The notes: a model not told the origin generated them from the letters alone. Positions 6,485 through 16,243 are shown, counted from the stretch's first letter. The stretch: 64,000 nucleotides of DNA from an uncultured Flavobacteriales bacterium (GCA_937121175.1 CAKZKD010000001.1:1-64000), one strand, 5' to 3'. Translations and numbers: made by a program.

Positions 6485-7249
6485 TTATTTACGTGATAAG
6501 AGTGCATTTTTACTATTTCCCTTACCCGATTCTAACTCAATTTGTTTTGCATTTGCAACCATGGTATCAAATGGACTGCGGACCTTTAATAATTCCTTTT
6601 TCGTGACATGAGTGTATATCTGAGTCGTCTCAGGCCTTGAATGACCCAATAGTATTTGTACATATCGTAAATCCACCCCTTGTTCCAGCAAATGCGTAGC
6701 ATAACTGTGCCGAAAAGTGTGAGGTGTAACACGCTTCTTTATTCCGGCCTTGCTCACAGCACGTCTTATTATCGAACGAACACTAGTTGCAGAATAAGGA
6801 GCACCTTCCGATCCTAAAAATAGGTGGTCACGAGGAGTATATTCCATAATATACGAACGTAATAAAACCGCCAGCCCATCTCCTAAACTAACCACTCGCC
6901 ATTTTCCTCCTTTTCCATTTTTTATTGAAATCTCCATTCGGTCAAAATCCAAATCGTGTACCCTTAAATTCAACAGTTCACCAACCCGCAATCCAGCTCC
7001 ATATAGCAACGAAACTATGACTCGGTGCTTTACATTTTTTAAATGCCTGAGTATATCCAATACTTCTTCGGAACTCAAAACAGTAGGTAATGCCTTTAAG
7101 CGTTTGGGTGCTTGAAGGTCTTCCTGTGGCAAAAATTGTTGCGGTAGCAATTGTTGCAAAATCTTTAGAGCAGCAATAAACTGTCTGTGATAGCTCCTTT
7201 GAATAATGATGCTTGACAATATATTCTGCAGAAAATCGCTCAACGTCAA
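6485..7249 (-). CDS. tyrosine recombinase, catalytic part (frame broken near 7195)
   Basis: Catalytic half of a tyrosine recombinase. The visible active-site residues are Arg in GAGLRVGELL, Lys in KNGKGGKWR, HTFRH, His in LLGHSRPETTQIYTHV, and the nucleophile Tyr in the same stretch. Length and spacing are XerC/XerD-like; the roughly 20-residue insertion that marks integron IntI proteins between the Lys and the HxxR box is absent. The N-terminal half continues in another frame (see next entry); the real product needs a one-base shift near the AAAGGAG at about 7193-7200. It reads in the same direction as the cassettes and ends 39 bases from the first cassette boundary. The TTG opening this frame is probably not the true start. 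Confidence 0.8.
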   Translation of the reverse strand: MTLSDFLQNILSSIIIQRSYHRQFIAALKILQQLLPQQFLPQEDLQAPKRLKALPTVLSSEEVLDILRHLKNVKHRVIVSLLYGAGLRVGELLNLRVHDLDFDRMEISIKNGKGGKWRVVSLGDGLAVLLRSYIMEYTPRDHLFLGSEGAPYSATSVRSIIRRAVSKAGIKKRVTPHTFRHSYATHLLEQGVDLRYVQILLGHSRPETTQIYTHVTKKELLKVRSPFDTMVANAKQIELESGKGNSKNALLSRK

Positions 7250-7694
7250 CCATAGATATGTGCAAAGGATGCTTTTTACAATAATAAAAGAAGCCCTTTA
7301 TCATGTTGTAATACGTATCAATTGTAGTCTGTGCATATCTGGCCGATTTCATTCTGCGAGTAAAAAAATACAAAACCTCCCGAACCTCTTTTTGTTCATC
7401 AACTGAGGTCAGTTCTCGATACTTTATTCTTTTGGTTAATTGAGCATAAGGCAGTTTTCGCGCATCAGCCAAAAACTGTTCAAATTCTACTTTAGCAATG
7501 TTCTTAAATGCAGACTTAATTTTTTTGTAATTCGTGCGGTCCAAAGGCAAATACCAAGCATTCTTAGTGTAACTCCAATTAGCCCCAATCTGTTTGCAAA
7601 GAGATTTTAAATGCTGGTCGAACTCAAAGACAATAAAAATTTGATTTTGATTTCTGTGAAACCCTAGTTCGAGTCGAATCGTTTTAGTTGGCAT
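7200..7694 (-). pseudogene. tyrosine recombinase, N-terminal part (frameshifted)
   Basis: This frame supplies the N-terminal half of the recombinase. About 75 residues form an accessory domain with the motif NWSYTKNAWYLPLDR, also seen in other Bacteroidota integrases. A SAM-like core-binding domain follows (TTIDTYYNMIKGFFYYCKKH) and ends in YIVKHHYSK. Reading then has to skip one base to join SYHRQFIAALKILQQLL of the downstream frame; without it the frame runs on as nonsense to 6978. The chosen ATG at 7694 begins MPTKTIRLELG; an ATG further up at 7751 is possible. The cause may be a mutation, a sequencing error, or a +1 programmed shift helped by the Shine-Dalgarno-like AAAGGAG. Confidence 0.7.
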
Positions 7695-7811
7695 ATGGTA
7701 AGAAGGTTTAAATTGATTGTACAAACCTAGCCAAAAAGGAAACCAATGCAATTAAAAAAAAATGGTTATTAAATTCAACTCAACCGTAACTCTATTTCTC
7801 AACACCAAAGT

Positions 7812-8566
7812 AAATGCCCAGCCGGCATGAGGCGAAAAAATGCAACCATTCAATCAATCAATTCATTACTACAATTCACCCAACATTAACACCAAGCAAA
7901 AGGTTTTTTCAGAGCTAGCGAGTTATGTTCGCAATCGCGTCCTGCATGGCAGGAAGAAGCGTTGAGAACAAACAACGAGCGTTGCTTGCAAGCTCCTATA
8001 AAACCTCCAAAGCGTTTTTGTTTCCTTTTGAGGTTTTGGTCAAAAGGAAATGCCCAGCCTGCACGAGGCGAAAAAATGCAACCATTCAATCAATCAATTC
8101 AATACTATAATTCACTCAATATTAAACCAGGCACGAATTTTTTTTCAGAGCTAGAGAGTTATGTTCGCAATCGCATCCTGCATAGCAGGAGGAAGCGTGG
8201 AGAACAAATAACGAGCATTGCTTGCAAGCTCCTTAAAAACCTCCAAAGCATTTTTGTTTCCTTTTGAGGATTTGGTCAAAAGGAAATACCCAGCCGGCAT
8301 GAGGCGAAAAAATGCAACCATTCAATCAATCAATTCAATACTATAAATCACCCAATATTAAACCCTGGCAAGAGGTTTTTTTAGAGCTAGCGAGTTATGT
8401 TCGCAATCGCGTCCTGCATGGCAGGAAGAAGCGTGGAGAACAAATAACGAGCGTTGCTTGCAAGCTCCTTTTAAAACCTCCAAAGCGTTTTTGTTTCCTT
8501 TTGAGGTTTTGGTCAAAAGGAAATGCCCAGCCGACACGAGGCGAAAAAAACGAGACCATTCCATCC
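7812..8566. repeat. 236-bp tandem repeat, three copies plus a partial fourth
   Basis: Units begin at 7812, 8048, 8284 and 8521 (spacing 236, 236 and 237); the fourth stops after about 45 bases. Each unit holds a hairpin CCTGCATGGCAGG, an inverted repeat GAGC...GCTC, and a strong 11-bp stem with an 8-base loop (8021-8031 with 8040-8050 in the first unit, TTTCCTTTTGA paired with TCAAAAGGAAA). Open frames cross the units on both strands, but the first copy carries a stop and differences are not biased to silent sites. It fills the space between the recombinase and the next gene. Confidence 0.85.
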
Positions 8567-8602
8567 AATCCATCTCATTCATCCACCCAAACAAACCTCC
8601 AT

Positions 8603-9205
8603 TTACTCCAAATAAAACCGAACCCCAGCGTTAATCACCATTCCATTAGAATAGAGTGGATTTGTAACCACCTTATTTTCCTTGGCACCAGTACCTACAT
8701 GACCTATTTCTATAAAGTAGTTATTAAACTTGCTCATAAAAAATTCGAATCCAATAACTCCATACCCCCCCAATTCGTAGTCTTCAGATGAAAATGCATC
8801 CGATGGTAGAATCAGAATGCCACCGCCTTCACCGTATAATCGGATGTAATCACCAATTTTACCGCCAACCCCAATCAATCCTAACGAAATGTTTGAATAA
8901 GGAGATAAGGTTGAAACTCCTGCTGCAAGGTGTTCATTAAACATGAGGTTCGCTCGTAATCGCACAGCCATTCGGTCGTACAAAAAAAATGGACTTGTAA
9001 CATTTAGCCCTATTCCAAAGTCATCTTGTATTTGAGTCAATTGTATTCCGAAACCAACACCTGTATTTAATGTGCTTTCTATAAAGCATTGTTCTACAGT
9101 CTCTTGAGGGTTTGTTTTTTTTAGCGAAATACTATCAGTTATTTGAGCAAATGCCCCAAAAGAGCAAAGAGTAAGCATCACAATCACTATTGAATGTTTT
9201 TTCAT
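8603..9205 (-). CDS. outer-membrane beta-barrel-like protein
   Basis: 200 residues with signal peptide MKKHSIVIVMLTLCSFGAFAQ. The mature part is a run of alternating strands separated by short turns (GVGFGIQLTQIQDD, RLRANLMFNEHL, SLGLIGVGGKIGDYIRLYGEGGG) and ends on an aromatic-rich strand, VINAGVRFYLE, typical of small Bacteroidota outer-membrane barrels. Function unknown. It lies 50 bases downstream of the TonB-dependent receptor gene on the same strand and may be co-transcribed with it. Confidence 0.65.
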   Translation of the reverse strand: MKKHSIVIVMLTLCSFGAFAQITDSISLKKTNPQETVEQCFIESTLNTGVGFGIQLTQIQDDFGIGLNVTSPFFLYDRMAVRLRANLMFNEHLAAGVSTLSPYSNISLGLIGVGGKIGDYIRLYGEGGGILILPSDAFSSEDYELGGYGVIGFEFFMSKFNNYFIEIGHVGTGAKENKVVTNPLYSNGMVINAGVRFYLE

Positions 9206-9255
9206 TGTAGTGTTTTTTTGTATGTAAATTATTTGTTGCGCCGTCTTCCGTTCTG

Positions 9256-11844
9256 CTAGAACAAGGCTTTGAAAGTGAACATTGGAAAGAATGCCATGTG
9301 ATACAGGGTAGTGTACTTTCCAGTTCTAGGATTAAACTCTTGTTGGAATACATTTTTCTGGTTGGTTAGGTTTTGTAAATCCATGGCAAATTCTGTGTAG
9401 AATTTTTTGTAATTAATTCTGTAAAATATTTTTAAATCCGTTCTAAAATATCCAGGAAGTCTAGGTTCAAATGCACGGGTTTCATCAAATATTACTTCTC
9501 CAGCAGCAATAGATGTGGTTTCATCAACTGGTTCAAAAGGTTTCCCTCCAGCATAAGTCAATTTTAAATCGGCGCCAACAGCAACCCGTTGGCCAAACCA
9601 TTTCTCATAGCCAGCAAGTCCGTTCACGGTGTATTGCATATCAAATGCAGTGCTTCTCCACTTCCGTTCAAGGGTCTGATATTCAGATTTGAATAGGGCA
9701 GTATTCACCATAAAATAGTAGCCCTTACTCAAGAATTTTTCTAATGTAAGTTCTACTCCATAATTTCTACCTGTGCCTTCATTCACCAAGCTGTCTTCTT
9801 GTGGAATAAAAAATGCAGCGCCCGTGTTTACCATCGAAAAACTACCACCATTAGCTTTTACTGGAATATCAAACAGGTGCTGGTAATAACTTTCAGCCTT
9901 AAATCGTAAGTTTTGATTGATGGATTTATCATACGCAAACGTAAAATGATGCGCACCTGAAAATCCTAAATCTTTATTGGTGAGTTCAGAGCCATTTGCA
10001 GTTATGGTTTCTACGAAATAAACGTTTCTCGGCTGCATTTGATGATGCTGACCGTATGAAACTGCAAACGCATTATTGTCTTTGTACAAATAACGAATCG
10101 CAAGTCGAGGTTCAATAGCAAACGCATCGTTTAGCAGTAAGTACTGCGAATGAACCCCAGCTCTGAACCGAAAACGATCGGTGAGTCGGTGTTCATTTTC
10201 AACGTACAACCGGGTTAGATTGATGTTGCTGTTCTCTTTGTGTGTTGTTTTTGGTTGACCAAATGGGTCAATGGAAATACTATTAAAATCAACAACGTAG
10301 GTGTCCCACCGAGTTCCGATTCTCAAATGGTTTTTACGAACTCTTCGGTCAAATTGTAAAAAGACTGAGTATTTGGTTTCTCCCGAATTGTCTGTAAATA
10401 CCCGATTAGCGGCATCACTCACAAAATTGAAAGTGTCTATTTCAGTTTCAATTCTGTTTTCTAAAACTGACACATTGCTTTTTAGGCTCCATTTTTTATT
10501 GAACCTATGCTTAAGGTTTACACCCGCCAATGCCAAGTTCGAGCCTGTTCTAATGAACTCGCCTGGGCCAGTAGTATCTACTTCATCAAAATCTCGGTCA
10601 TCTAATTCAATGTGACTTTTGGCCCAAATACCTAGCAAAGAAACGGTGGTTTTGTCGCTAACTTTAAAATTAAATTGCCCAGTAATATCTTGAAATTCAG
10701 GTAAAACACCCAAATCCAAACCCAGATGTTGCATTACATCCAAAAAAGAATAACGGTACGTTAACGAATAGGTACCAACATCTTTTTTCTTCGTAAAAGG
10801 TCCTTCGGTTCCCAATTCAAACCCATTCCAACCGGTTTGGAAACGATGCTGCCTTTTCTTTGGATTTATGCTTTTTGTTTTCAAATCAAAAACGCCTGCT
10901 AGGGCGTTTCCATATTCGGACGGAAAAGCACCCATCAAAAAATCTGAATTCCCTAATAAGTTCATATTCAATAGGGTAGTGGTGTTTCCAGTTAACCCAA
11001 TGCCTCCGTAATGATTTGGATTTGGAATTTCAATATCGTCAAGTTTCCATTGAATTCCGGTAGGTGAGTTTCCTCGAATTATAATGTCGTTTCTATCGTC
11101 ACGAGTTGGAACAACACCAGCGTAACTGCGTGCCATTCGAGCAGGGTCGCCTAATGTCCCTGCGTATCGGTTAGCTTCTTGAATCGTAAAGCTACGTCCG
11201 CTGGCATACGCCAATTCATTTTGCGTTCTAGCCTTATCTTTTTCGGCTTCCACAACCACTTCGTTTAGCTTAGATATTGAAGATGCTAAGTTTACAGGTA
11301 GGTATTGCTCCTCTCCAGATTTTATAAGCAACGGAATAATTTGCATTTGATATCCAATAAAGGAGACTACCAAATTAATTCTGCCAAGAGGAACGTCTAA
11401 TACAAAGTTTCCATCCAGATCGGTTACGGTACTATTGTTAATGTTCCCTTGCTGATAAATATTGGTGCTAGGTAATGTTCCACCAGTTTCTACATCAATT
11501 ACTTTTCCTCTAATTTGCTGATAAAGAGTCTTGTCCGCTCCCTGAGCGGTGGTGCTGGTAATAACATAATAGCCATCTACTTTTTTGAATTGTAAATTCG
11601 TTTTGGATTGAATTTCATTTAGTAATTCACTGAGTTCATAAGATTTTTGATTCAGTAAAATAGAGGTTCTAGTGTTTACTTCATCCTCAGAATAAACAAA
11701 GTGAGTTGTACTTTGAGACTCAATCGCTTTTAGTAAATCGATAACCGTAACTTTAGTATCGAGCAATTGAATCTTTTGTGCAAGCGTGACTGCCGAACTA
11801 CAAAGAATTAGCGCAAGAAGAGTTATTTGCTTTATTGTTTTCAT
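9256..11844 (-). CDS. TonB-dependent receptor with STN domain
   Basis: Outer-membrane active transporter, about 862 residues from MKTIKQITLLALILCSSAVTLAQ (signal peptide). Domains in order: STN signalling domain (residues 25-95), carboxypeptidase-D-like domain (about 107-195, VIDVETGGTLPSTNIYQQG ... DLDGNFVLDVPLG), plug (210-340, with DIIIRGNSPTGIQWKLDDIEIP), then the barrel ending in FKALF. The STN domain fits control by the adjacent FecR-like anti-sigma factor and ECF sigma gene, which lie just upstream on the same strand. The substrate is not readable from the sequence. The upstream reading to 11928 would start before the signal peptide. Confidence 0.9.
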   Translation of the reverse strand: MKTIKQITLLALILCSSAVTLAQKIQLLDTKVTVIDLLKAIESQSTTHFVYSEDEVNTRTSILLNQKSYELSELLNEIQSKTNLQFKKVDGYYVITSTTAQGADKTLYQQIRGKVIDVETGGTLPSTNIYQQGNINNSTVTDLDGNFVLDVPLGRINLVVSFIGYQMQIIPLLIKSGEEQYLPVNLASSISKLNEVVVEAEKDKARTQNELAYASGRSFTIQEANRYAGTLGDPARMARSYAGVVPTRDDRNDIIIRGNSPTGIQWKLDDIEIPNPNHYGGIGLTGNTTTLLNMNLLGNSDFLMGAFPSEYGNALAGVFDLKTKSINPKKRQHRFQTGWNGFELGTEGPFTKKKDVGTYSLTYRYSFLDVMQHLGLDLGVLPEFQDITGQFNFKVSDKTTVSLLGIWAKSHIELDDRDFDEVDTTGPGEFIRTGSNLALAGVNLKHRFNKKWSLKSNVSVLENRIETEIDTFNFVSDAANRVFTDNSGETKYSVFLQFDRRVRKNHLRIGTRWDTYVVDFNSISIDPFGQPKTTHKENSNINLTRLYVENEHRLTDRFRFRAGVHSQYLLLNDAFAIEPRLAIRYLYKDNNAFAVSYGQHHQMQPRNVYFVETITANGSELTNKDLGFSGAHHFTFAYDKSINQNLRFKAESYYQHLFDIPVKANGGSFSMVNTGAAFFIPQEDSLVNEGTGRNYGVELTLEKFLSKGYYFMVNTALFKSEYQTLERKWRSTAFDMQYTVNGLAGYEKWFGQRVAVGADLKLTYAGGKPFEPVDETTSIAAGEVIFDETRAFEPRLPGYFRTDLKIFYRINYKKFYTEFAMDLQNLTNQKNVFQQEFNPRTGKYTTLYHMAFFPMFTFKALF

Positions 11845-11878
11845 GACTGTACTTAAATGAGAATATACTGTTGAGTTT

Positions 11879-12811
11879 CTACTGTTTAGAGATAAGAATT
11901 GAATGGTTGTCCGTGTTTTTAAATTCAAGAGATTTTACCGCACAGATGGTTGCAATTAAGGTTTTTAGTTCTGGGTCGTCGAAGGTTCCACTGATCTTGA
12001 ATTCGCCAATTTCAGGTTGCTCAAATTCAATGTTCACTCCATATTCTCGTTGAATCAGGTTTTTAATCGAATTGAAATTTGTGTTTTTAAGCACAATTTT
12101 GTTCGCTTGCCAAGCCATAATTTCGTTAGAATCAAATTCAGATTTCTCAAATGTTTTTTCTTTCAAGCTAAAAGTTGCTTGTTCATTCGGAACTAACAAT
12201 AATTCGTTTTCTGCTTGATTAATCATCACCGAACCTTCCAATAAACTAACTGCTATTACTGAGTCTTCTGAGTATGCGTTTACATTAAATTGGGTTCCTA
12301 AAACCGTAGTTTTAACGGAATTTGCCATTGCTGTAAAAGGCTTGTTCGCATTTTTAGTTACTGAGAACAAACCTTCTCCTTCAATTGAAACTTGTCTCGC
12401 ATTTTCCGAAAACTCAATAGGGTAGGTTAAAGTTGATTTTGAATTAAGTAAGACGGTCGAACCATCTGGAAGTGTTACCGTTTTTTGTTCGCCAAAAGAA
12501 GTTTCAGCTACTACCATTTCAGGTCCAAATAATTGGTCTTGACTAGAATAAAAGCCAACAGCTAATCCAATAATTACAGCAATTGATGCAGCAATTCTGC
12601 CCCATCCAAAACCTGTATTCGATTTGGAAATTGAAATTCGCTTTTCGAGTTCATTTTTGATTTGGTGTTTTTCTAAATCCGATAAAAAAACGGTAGCTTC
12701 ACTTTTATTGTACAGATTGTCTGCTTCTTTTTCAAGTAATCGCAATTCCTGCTCACTTGCTTTGCCACTCTCGTATTTAGCTAGTAAATCGTCTATTTTT
12801 TTATCTTCCAT
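11879..12811 (-). CDS. FecR-like anti-sigma factor
   Basis: About 310 residues from MEDKKIDDLLAKYESG; the track up to 12868 lacks support as coding. The N-terminal 80 residues are a cytoplasmic sigma-binding region. One membrane segment lies near residues 85-105 (RIAASIAVIIGLAVGFY). The periplasmic FecR domain follows (TVTLPDGSTVLLNSKSTLTYP, then GEGLFSVTKN), and the C-terminal secretin/STN-like part ends GEFKISGTFDDPELKTLI. It would pass the receptor's STN signal to the ECF sigma factor encoded next door. Separated from the receptor by 34 bases. Confidence 0.9.
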   Translation of the reverse strand: MEDKKIDDLLAKYESGKASEQELRLLEKEADNLYNKSEATVFLSDLEKHQIKNELEKRISISKSNTGFGWGRIAASIAVIIGLAVGFYSSQDQLFGPEMVVAETSFGEQKTVTLPDGSTVLLNSKSTLTYPIEFSENARQVSIEGEGLFSVTKNANKPFTAMANSVKTTVLGTQFNVNAYSEDSVIAVSLLEGSVMINQAENELLLVPNEQATFSLKEKTFEKSEFDSNEIMAWQANKIVLKNTNFNSIKNLIQREYGVNIEFEQPEIGEFKISGTFDDPELKTLIATICAVKSLEFKNTDNHSILISKQ

Positions 12812-13282
12812 AATAGGGCTCTTTACTAGTAAGTACCGAAAAGGAAGAAGCACACGTAAGCGAAACAAAGTTTTTTTTGATTCTAAACTTTTTGTTGTGC
12901 TCAGCTTGACTAAGAATCTAGGCTTTATGAGCTAGAAACGAATCCAAATTTTAACCTGTTATGCTGAATTTAGTTCATCACCTTTTCAACTGAAACTCGT
13001 CAGAATATGACTTGGCGGTCCACATAAATTCAAGAGGTTTTCAACGCTAGGGTATATGTTCGCTTCTCGATGCACTGCTCGTTCCTCGAAGTATTCGAAG
13101 TTTTAGTTATGGTTGCAGAGTTTAATCATTGCTGCTCGTTCGACCGAGCACTAGATTTGACCTAGCCTCTTTGCTTAGGAATTAGGAGTTCGATAATCAT
13201 GAAGTGAAAAAACTAAAACGCTGTCAGTTCGAGTGTTTTTAAGTATCCTGCGGAATGAAAATGTATCGAGAACAAAGCAATT
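12812..13282. other. 470-base intergenic region between FecR and sigma genes
   Basis: No convincing gene. The stretch around 12954-13020 (GTTATGCTGAATTTAGTTCA and CAGAATATGAC) looks like a decayed copy of the interspersed palindromic repeat that is intact at 17425-17445. A small dyad GCTCG...CGAGC lies near 13136-13151. The FecR promoter is expected here but I could not place it with confidence. Confidence 0.4.
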
Positions 13283-13861
13283 TCAAATAAACAAACCCAT
13301 AAACACTGCAATGGCAGTGTCTTTCGGTAAATTCTTTCGCAAATGTTTTAGCGCATTCGAAATATGCGTTTCCACGGTACGTTGACTCAAGTTTAGATTT
13401 TTGGCAATTTCTGAATTGGTCAATTCCTCTTCTCTACTCAGTAGAAAAACTTCTTTGCATCGCTCTGGAAGAGAAGCAATTACTAAATTAACATTGGATT
13501 CAAATTCCTTGTATTCCAACTCATTATTTACACTGACCAGGTTAATATCCTGACTGATTTCTTCGGCGTGCTTAAAGTGGTTATTTCGAATTACATTAAG
13601 TGATGCAAACTTTACCGCTCTTGCCAAATAGTGCTCTAGATTTTTGATGTTGCGTTCTTCTCGTTTTTCCCAAAGATTGAGAAAAACTTCTTGGACTATA
13701 TCCTTTGCAGCTTCCGAATCGTTTAAAATACGTTTGGCAATTGAATAGAGTCTTTCCCAATTCCCTTCAAATATTTTGAAATAAGCATCTTCATCTCCTT
13801 GCTTAAGTTGCTCCAAAAGAATTTTTTCAGCATCCAGGTTTAGATTATTCGGAGAATTCAT
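13283..13861 (-). CDS. ECF RNA polymerase sigma factor
   Basis: 192 residues. Sigma region 2 spans about residues 25-95 (YFKIFEGNWERLYSIAKRILNDSEAAKDIVQEVFLNLWEKR, the core-binding and -10 recognition helices). Region 4 spans about 125-180 and includes the helix-turn-helix SREEELTNSEIAKNLNLSQRTVETHISNALKHLRK. It belongs to the FecI-like group usual in Bacteroidota. With the FecR-like and TonB receptor genes on the same strand it forms a cell-surface signalling locus, though 470 bases separate it from fecR, so it may have its own transcript. Confidence 0.9.
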   Translation of the reverse strand: MNSPNNLNLDAEKILLEQLKQGDEDAYFKIFEGNWERLYSIAKRILNDSEAAKDIVQEVFLNLWEKREERNIKNLEHYLARAVKFASLNVIRNNHFKHAEEISQDINLVSVNNELEYKEFESNVNLVIASLPERCKEVFLLSREEELTNSEIAKNLNLSQRTVETHISNALKHLRKNLPKDTAIAVFMGLFI

Positions 13862-13944
13862 TCTAACAAAAGAAGTAAAATGATTCTTAAGGTGATGATA
13901 AATTCGTTTTAATCCTTGACCCAGTTTTTATTTAGCTTTACCTA

Positions 13945-15435
13945 ATGAAATTTCTAACCACAATTTTTGCCATCATAGCTTTATTCACAACCTTCGCTCA
14001 ATCAAAATTCGTAGTTGACTTTGGTGCGTCAAAAGGTCCCATGAGTTTTTTTGGAATTAACGAAGGAATTCAAATTAACGACACCTTATTTGGTCTGGCC
14101 ACTACTTCGCGAAGGGTTGACGAATACAAAAAGCTACAATTGTTTAATGCTTCTGGTGATGACTTAAACCAATCTTTAGGTGCGCCTTCTTCTTGGTCGG
14201 GCGGTTCTTACCCATATTTCTATAAACTACAAAATACGTTTTTGCAAAGTAGTTCTTATGACACAGTTGGTGGAGCAATGCGTTATCTAACTCAATTGTA
14301 CAATGTCTCTGCGAATGTTATTTGGAGCGATTCTAACCTTCTGCTACGCTTTCCATTCTCACTCCAACAAAATGAAATATTAGCGGTTAATTACTCTGCT
14401 CAAGCGGAATTGGTACAAATCGATGCGCGTGGAGCAGTGTTGTGGTCAATTTCAATTGATTCGTTAAACTCAGGAACTTTAAGTGATTCAATATTACAGG
14501 TAGCTGGTTGCGGTTTTCTGGATAATAAGTATTGGGTAATGTTGTCTAATTCTTCTAATTCTGAGAATTTATTCATCTCTTTAAATAATAATCAGCAAGT
14601 TGTTTCTAAAAAGAAGTTTACCGATACGGGATTGTTAGAAGCATTTCAATTGGGTAACAGGATTGTCACTGTCAAAACCAACTACGCAACTGGGAACCCA
14701 AGAGACGCTATTAATCATTCGATTGATATTTACGACTCAAATTTCAATTCAATTAAATCAATTTCATACAGTGCAAACGAAGCAACCGAAATAATTGATG
14801 TTGCAGTAAGTGGAGCGTTTATTTACCTCCTAGTGTATCACATAACGCTTGTAAACTCAAGTAAGGTGTATTTCACAGAAGTACAAAAATTGGACAAGGA
14901 TGGAAATCAAGTTAGAAGTAATCTTTATCGGTTTTGGCTAAATCATAAAAATGAGCCGAACGTTCAAATTGGCCAAAATTCAGATTTCAGGTCGTTGCAC
15001 ATTTGTAATGATGGGGGGTATTTAATGACTGGATACATTGGTTCAGGCTATGACCAACGAACCGTTGCAATAAAGCTGGATTCGAACGGATTGGGAGATG
15101 ATACATTGAAGATTCCTGTTGATCGAATGCCTTTAATCTTTTGGGATCGGGACACAATTAGTGCGGATACGTTGCAAGTTGTTCGCAAGGAATCAATTGC
15201 TAATACTATTACGGTATTTCCAAATCCAGCTCATTCTGAACTTTTTATTCAACATTCTGCTGAAAGAATAGAGTACAAGTTATTCGAAAGCTCTGGTAGC
15301 GTGGTTTTTTGTGGTTGGTCTCATGAAAAAATCATAAAACTGAATACAACTGATTTTCAAGATGGGATTTATTGGCTGCAATTACGATTTGGTGACAATA
15401 GTATGGTCTCAAAACGAGTAATTATTTCAAAATAA
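13945..15435 (+). CDS. type IX-secreted protein of unknown function
   Basis: 496 residues. Signal peptide MKFLTTIFAIIALFTTFAQS. The body has repeated beta-propeller-like strands with recurrent NxxIWSDSN and VQIDARGAVLWSI patterns, typical of PQQ-like or delta-60 secreted proteins. The C-terminal 80 residues are a type A sorting domain (ITVFPNPAHSELFIQ ... DGIYWLQLRF ... KRVIISK). The protein should therefore be exported through the type IX system and attached to or released from the surface. Divergent from the sigma gene. Confidence 0.8.
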   Translation: MKFLTTIFAIIALFTTFAQSKFVVDFGASKGPMSFFGINEGIQINDTLFGLATTSRRVDEYKKLQLFNASGDDLNQSLGAPSSWSGGSYPYFYKLQNTFLQSSSYDTVGGAMRYLTQLYNVSANVIWSDSNLLLRFPFSLQQNEILAVNYSAQAELVQIDARGAVLWSISIDSLNSGTLSDSILQVAGCGFLDNKYWVMLSNSSNSENLFISLNNNQQVVSKKKFTDTGLLEAFQLGNRIVTVKTNYATGNPRDAINHSIDIYDSNFNSIKSISYSANEATEIIDVAVSGAFIYLLVYHITLVNSSKVYFTEVQKLDKDGNQVRSNLYRFWLNHKNEPNVQIGQNSDFRSLHICNDGGYLMTGYIGSGYDQRTVAIKLDSNGLGDDTLKIPVDRMPLIFWDRDTISADTLQVVRKESIANTITVFPNPAHSELFIQHSAERIEYKLFESSGSVVFCGWSHEKIIKLNTTDFQDGIYWLQLRFGDNSMVSKRVIISK

Positions 15436-15448
15436 CAATTTTGGTTTT

Positions 15449-16180
15449 CTAAAGAGTTCCATCACTCACTGTTTTAGTATCAAACTCGTGTGTATTATTA
15501 TTGCCTTCAGGGTGAAGTAGTTCCGTAATATCTACCCTGTAATATGATACGAGACTTATTGGAAGTATACTGGTAAAATCTGAGCTGTAATAGAAGGCAT
15601 CTTCGTGCAGAAAAAAGGCATTTTTCGTAAGGCCATTGAGCAATGCTTTTTCTTTGGGAAAATAGAAGGTGTGGTAAGCTCCTTCTTTTATCCACTCGAA
15701 ATAACCTCTCGAAATAAATTGCTTCGTGTGCCCAATTGCATGGAAACCGTTGCTTCCAACTCTATTGTTTGGATTCCCAAATCGCCATTTTTCAAAAAAC
15801 AACTGTCCTTCTTCAGGGATTTCATGAAACGCTATCTTCTCAGAAGGTAAATCGGTAATTCTAGTTTCGGGTCCAATTCCATGAAAAACAATGAAATAGA
15901 ACATAATGAACATAGGAATATTTGCAGCAGCTAGTCCTAGTTTTGTGCCACGACTTTTTATTTTGTTGACGGAGATGTAGATAATGGATAAAACAGAAAA
16001 TACGGGACCAATATTAGTGAAGATGAAAAGACCGTAATACGTAAGATAAATAGTTAACATCAACAGTCCACTGGCGAGAGCCATTGCGATTTGAGCGCAT
16101 ATTGAGAGAAAAAAAATCCCAAAAAAATCGAACAATGGGGTTGCTCTCTTCTGGGTTTCAACCAATTTCATAGGAGTCAA
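15449..16180 (-). CDS. membrane protein of unknown function
   Basis: 243 residues. Four hydrophobic segments lie in the first 115 residues (about 20-40, 43-63, 65-80 and 92-115). A C-terminal domain of about 125 residues follows, with several aromatic pairs (FEKWRFGNPNNRVGS, GYFEWIKEGAYHTFYFPKEKALL). I do not recognise the family. It is convergent with the type IX-secreted gene (13 bases between stops). Start could also be the ATG nine bases downstream (MKLVETQ). Confidence 0.6.
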   Translation of the reverse strand: MTPMKLVETQKRATPLFDFFGIFFLSICAQIAMALASGLLMLTIYLTYYGLFIFTNIGPVFSVLSIIYISVNKIKSRGTKLGLAAANIPMFIMFYFIVFHGIGPETRITDLPSEKIAFHEIPEEGQLFFEKWRFGNPNNRVGSNGFHAIGHTKQFISRGYFEWIKEGAYHTFYFPKEKALLNGLTKNAFFLHEDAFYYSSDFTSILPISLVSYYRVDITELLHPEGNNNTHEFDTKTVSDGTL

Positions 16181-16243
16181 AAGTAAGAGAAATCAACTCG
16201 TTATAAACTAATTAAAGCAGCCCCAAATGACTTATTTAATGTT

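Noticed and set aside
6485-7694. Calling the recombinase intI
   Set aside because: The IntI-specific insertion between the catalytic Lys and the HxxR box is absent, so only a general tyrosine recombinase call is justified.
7886-8791. Several ORFs on both strands across the 236-bp tandem repeat
   Set aside because: They are the repeat read in different frames; copy 1 has a stop, and no start signal or codon bias supports them.
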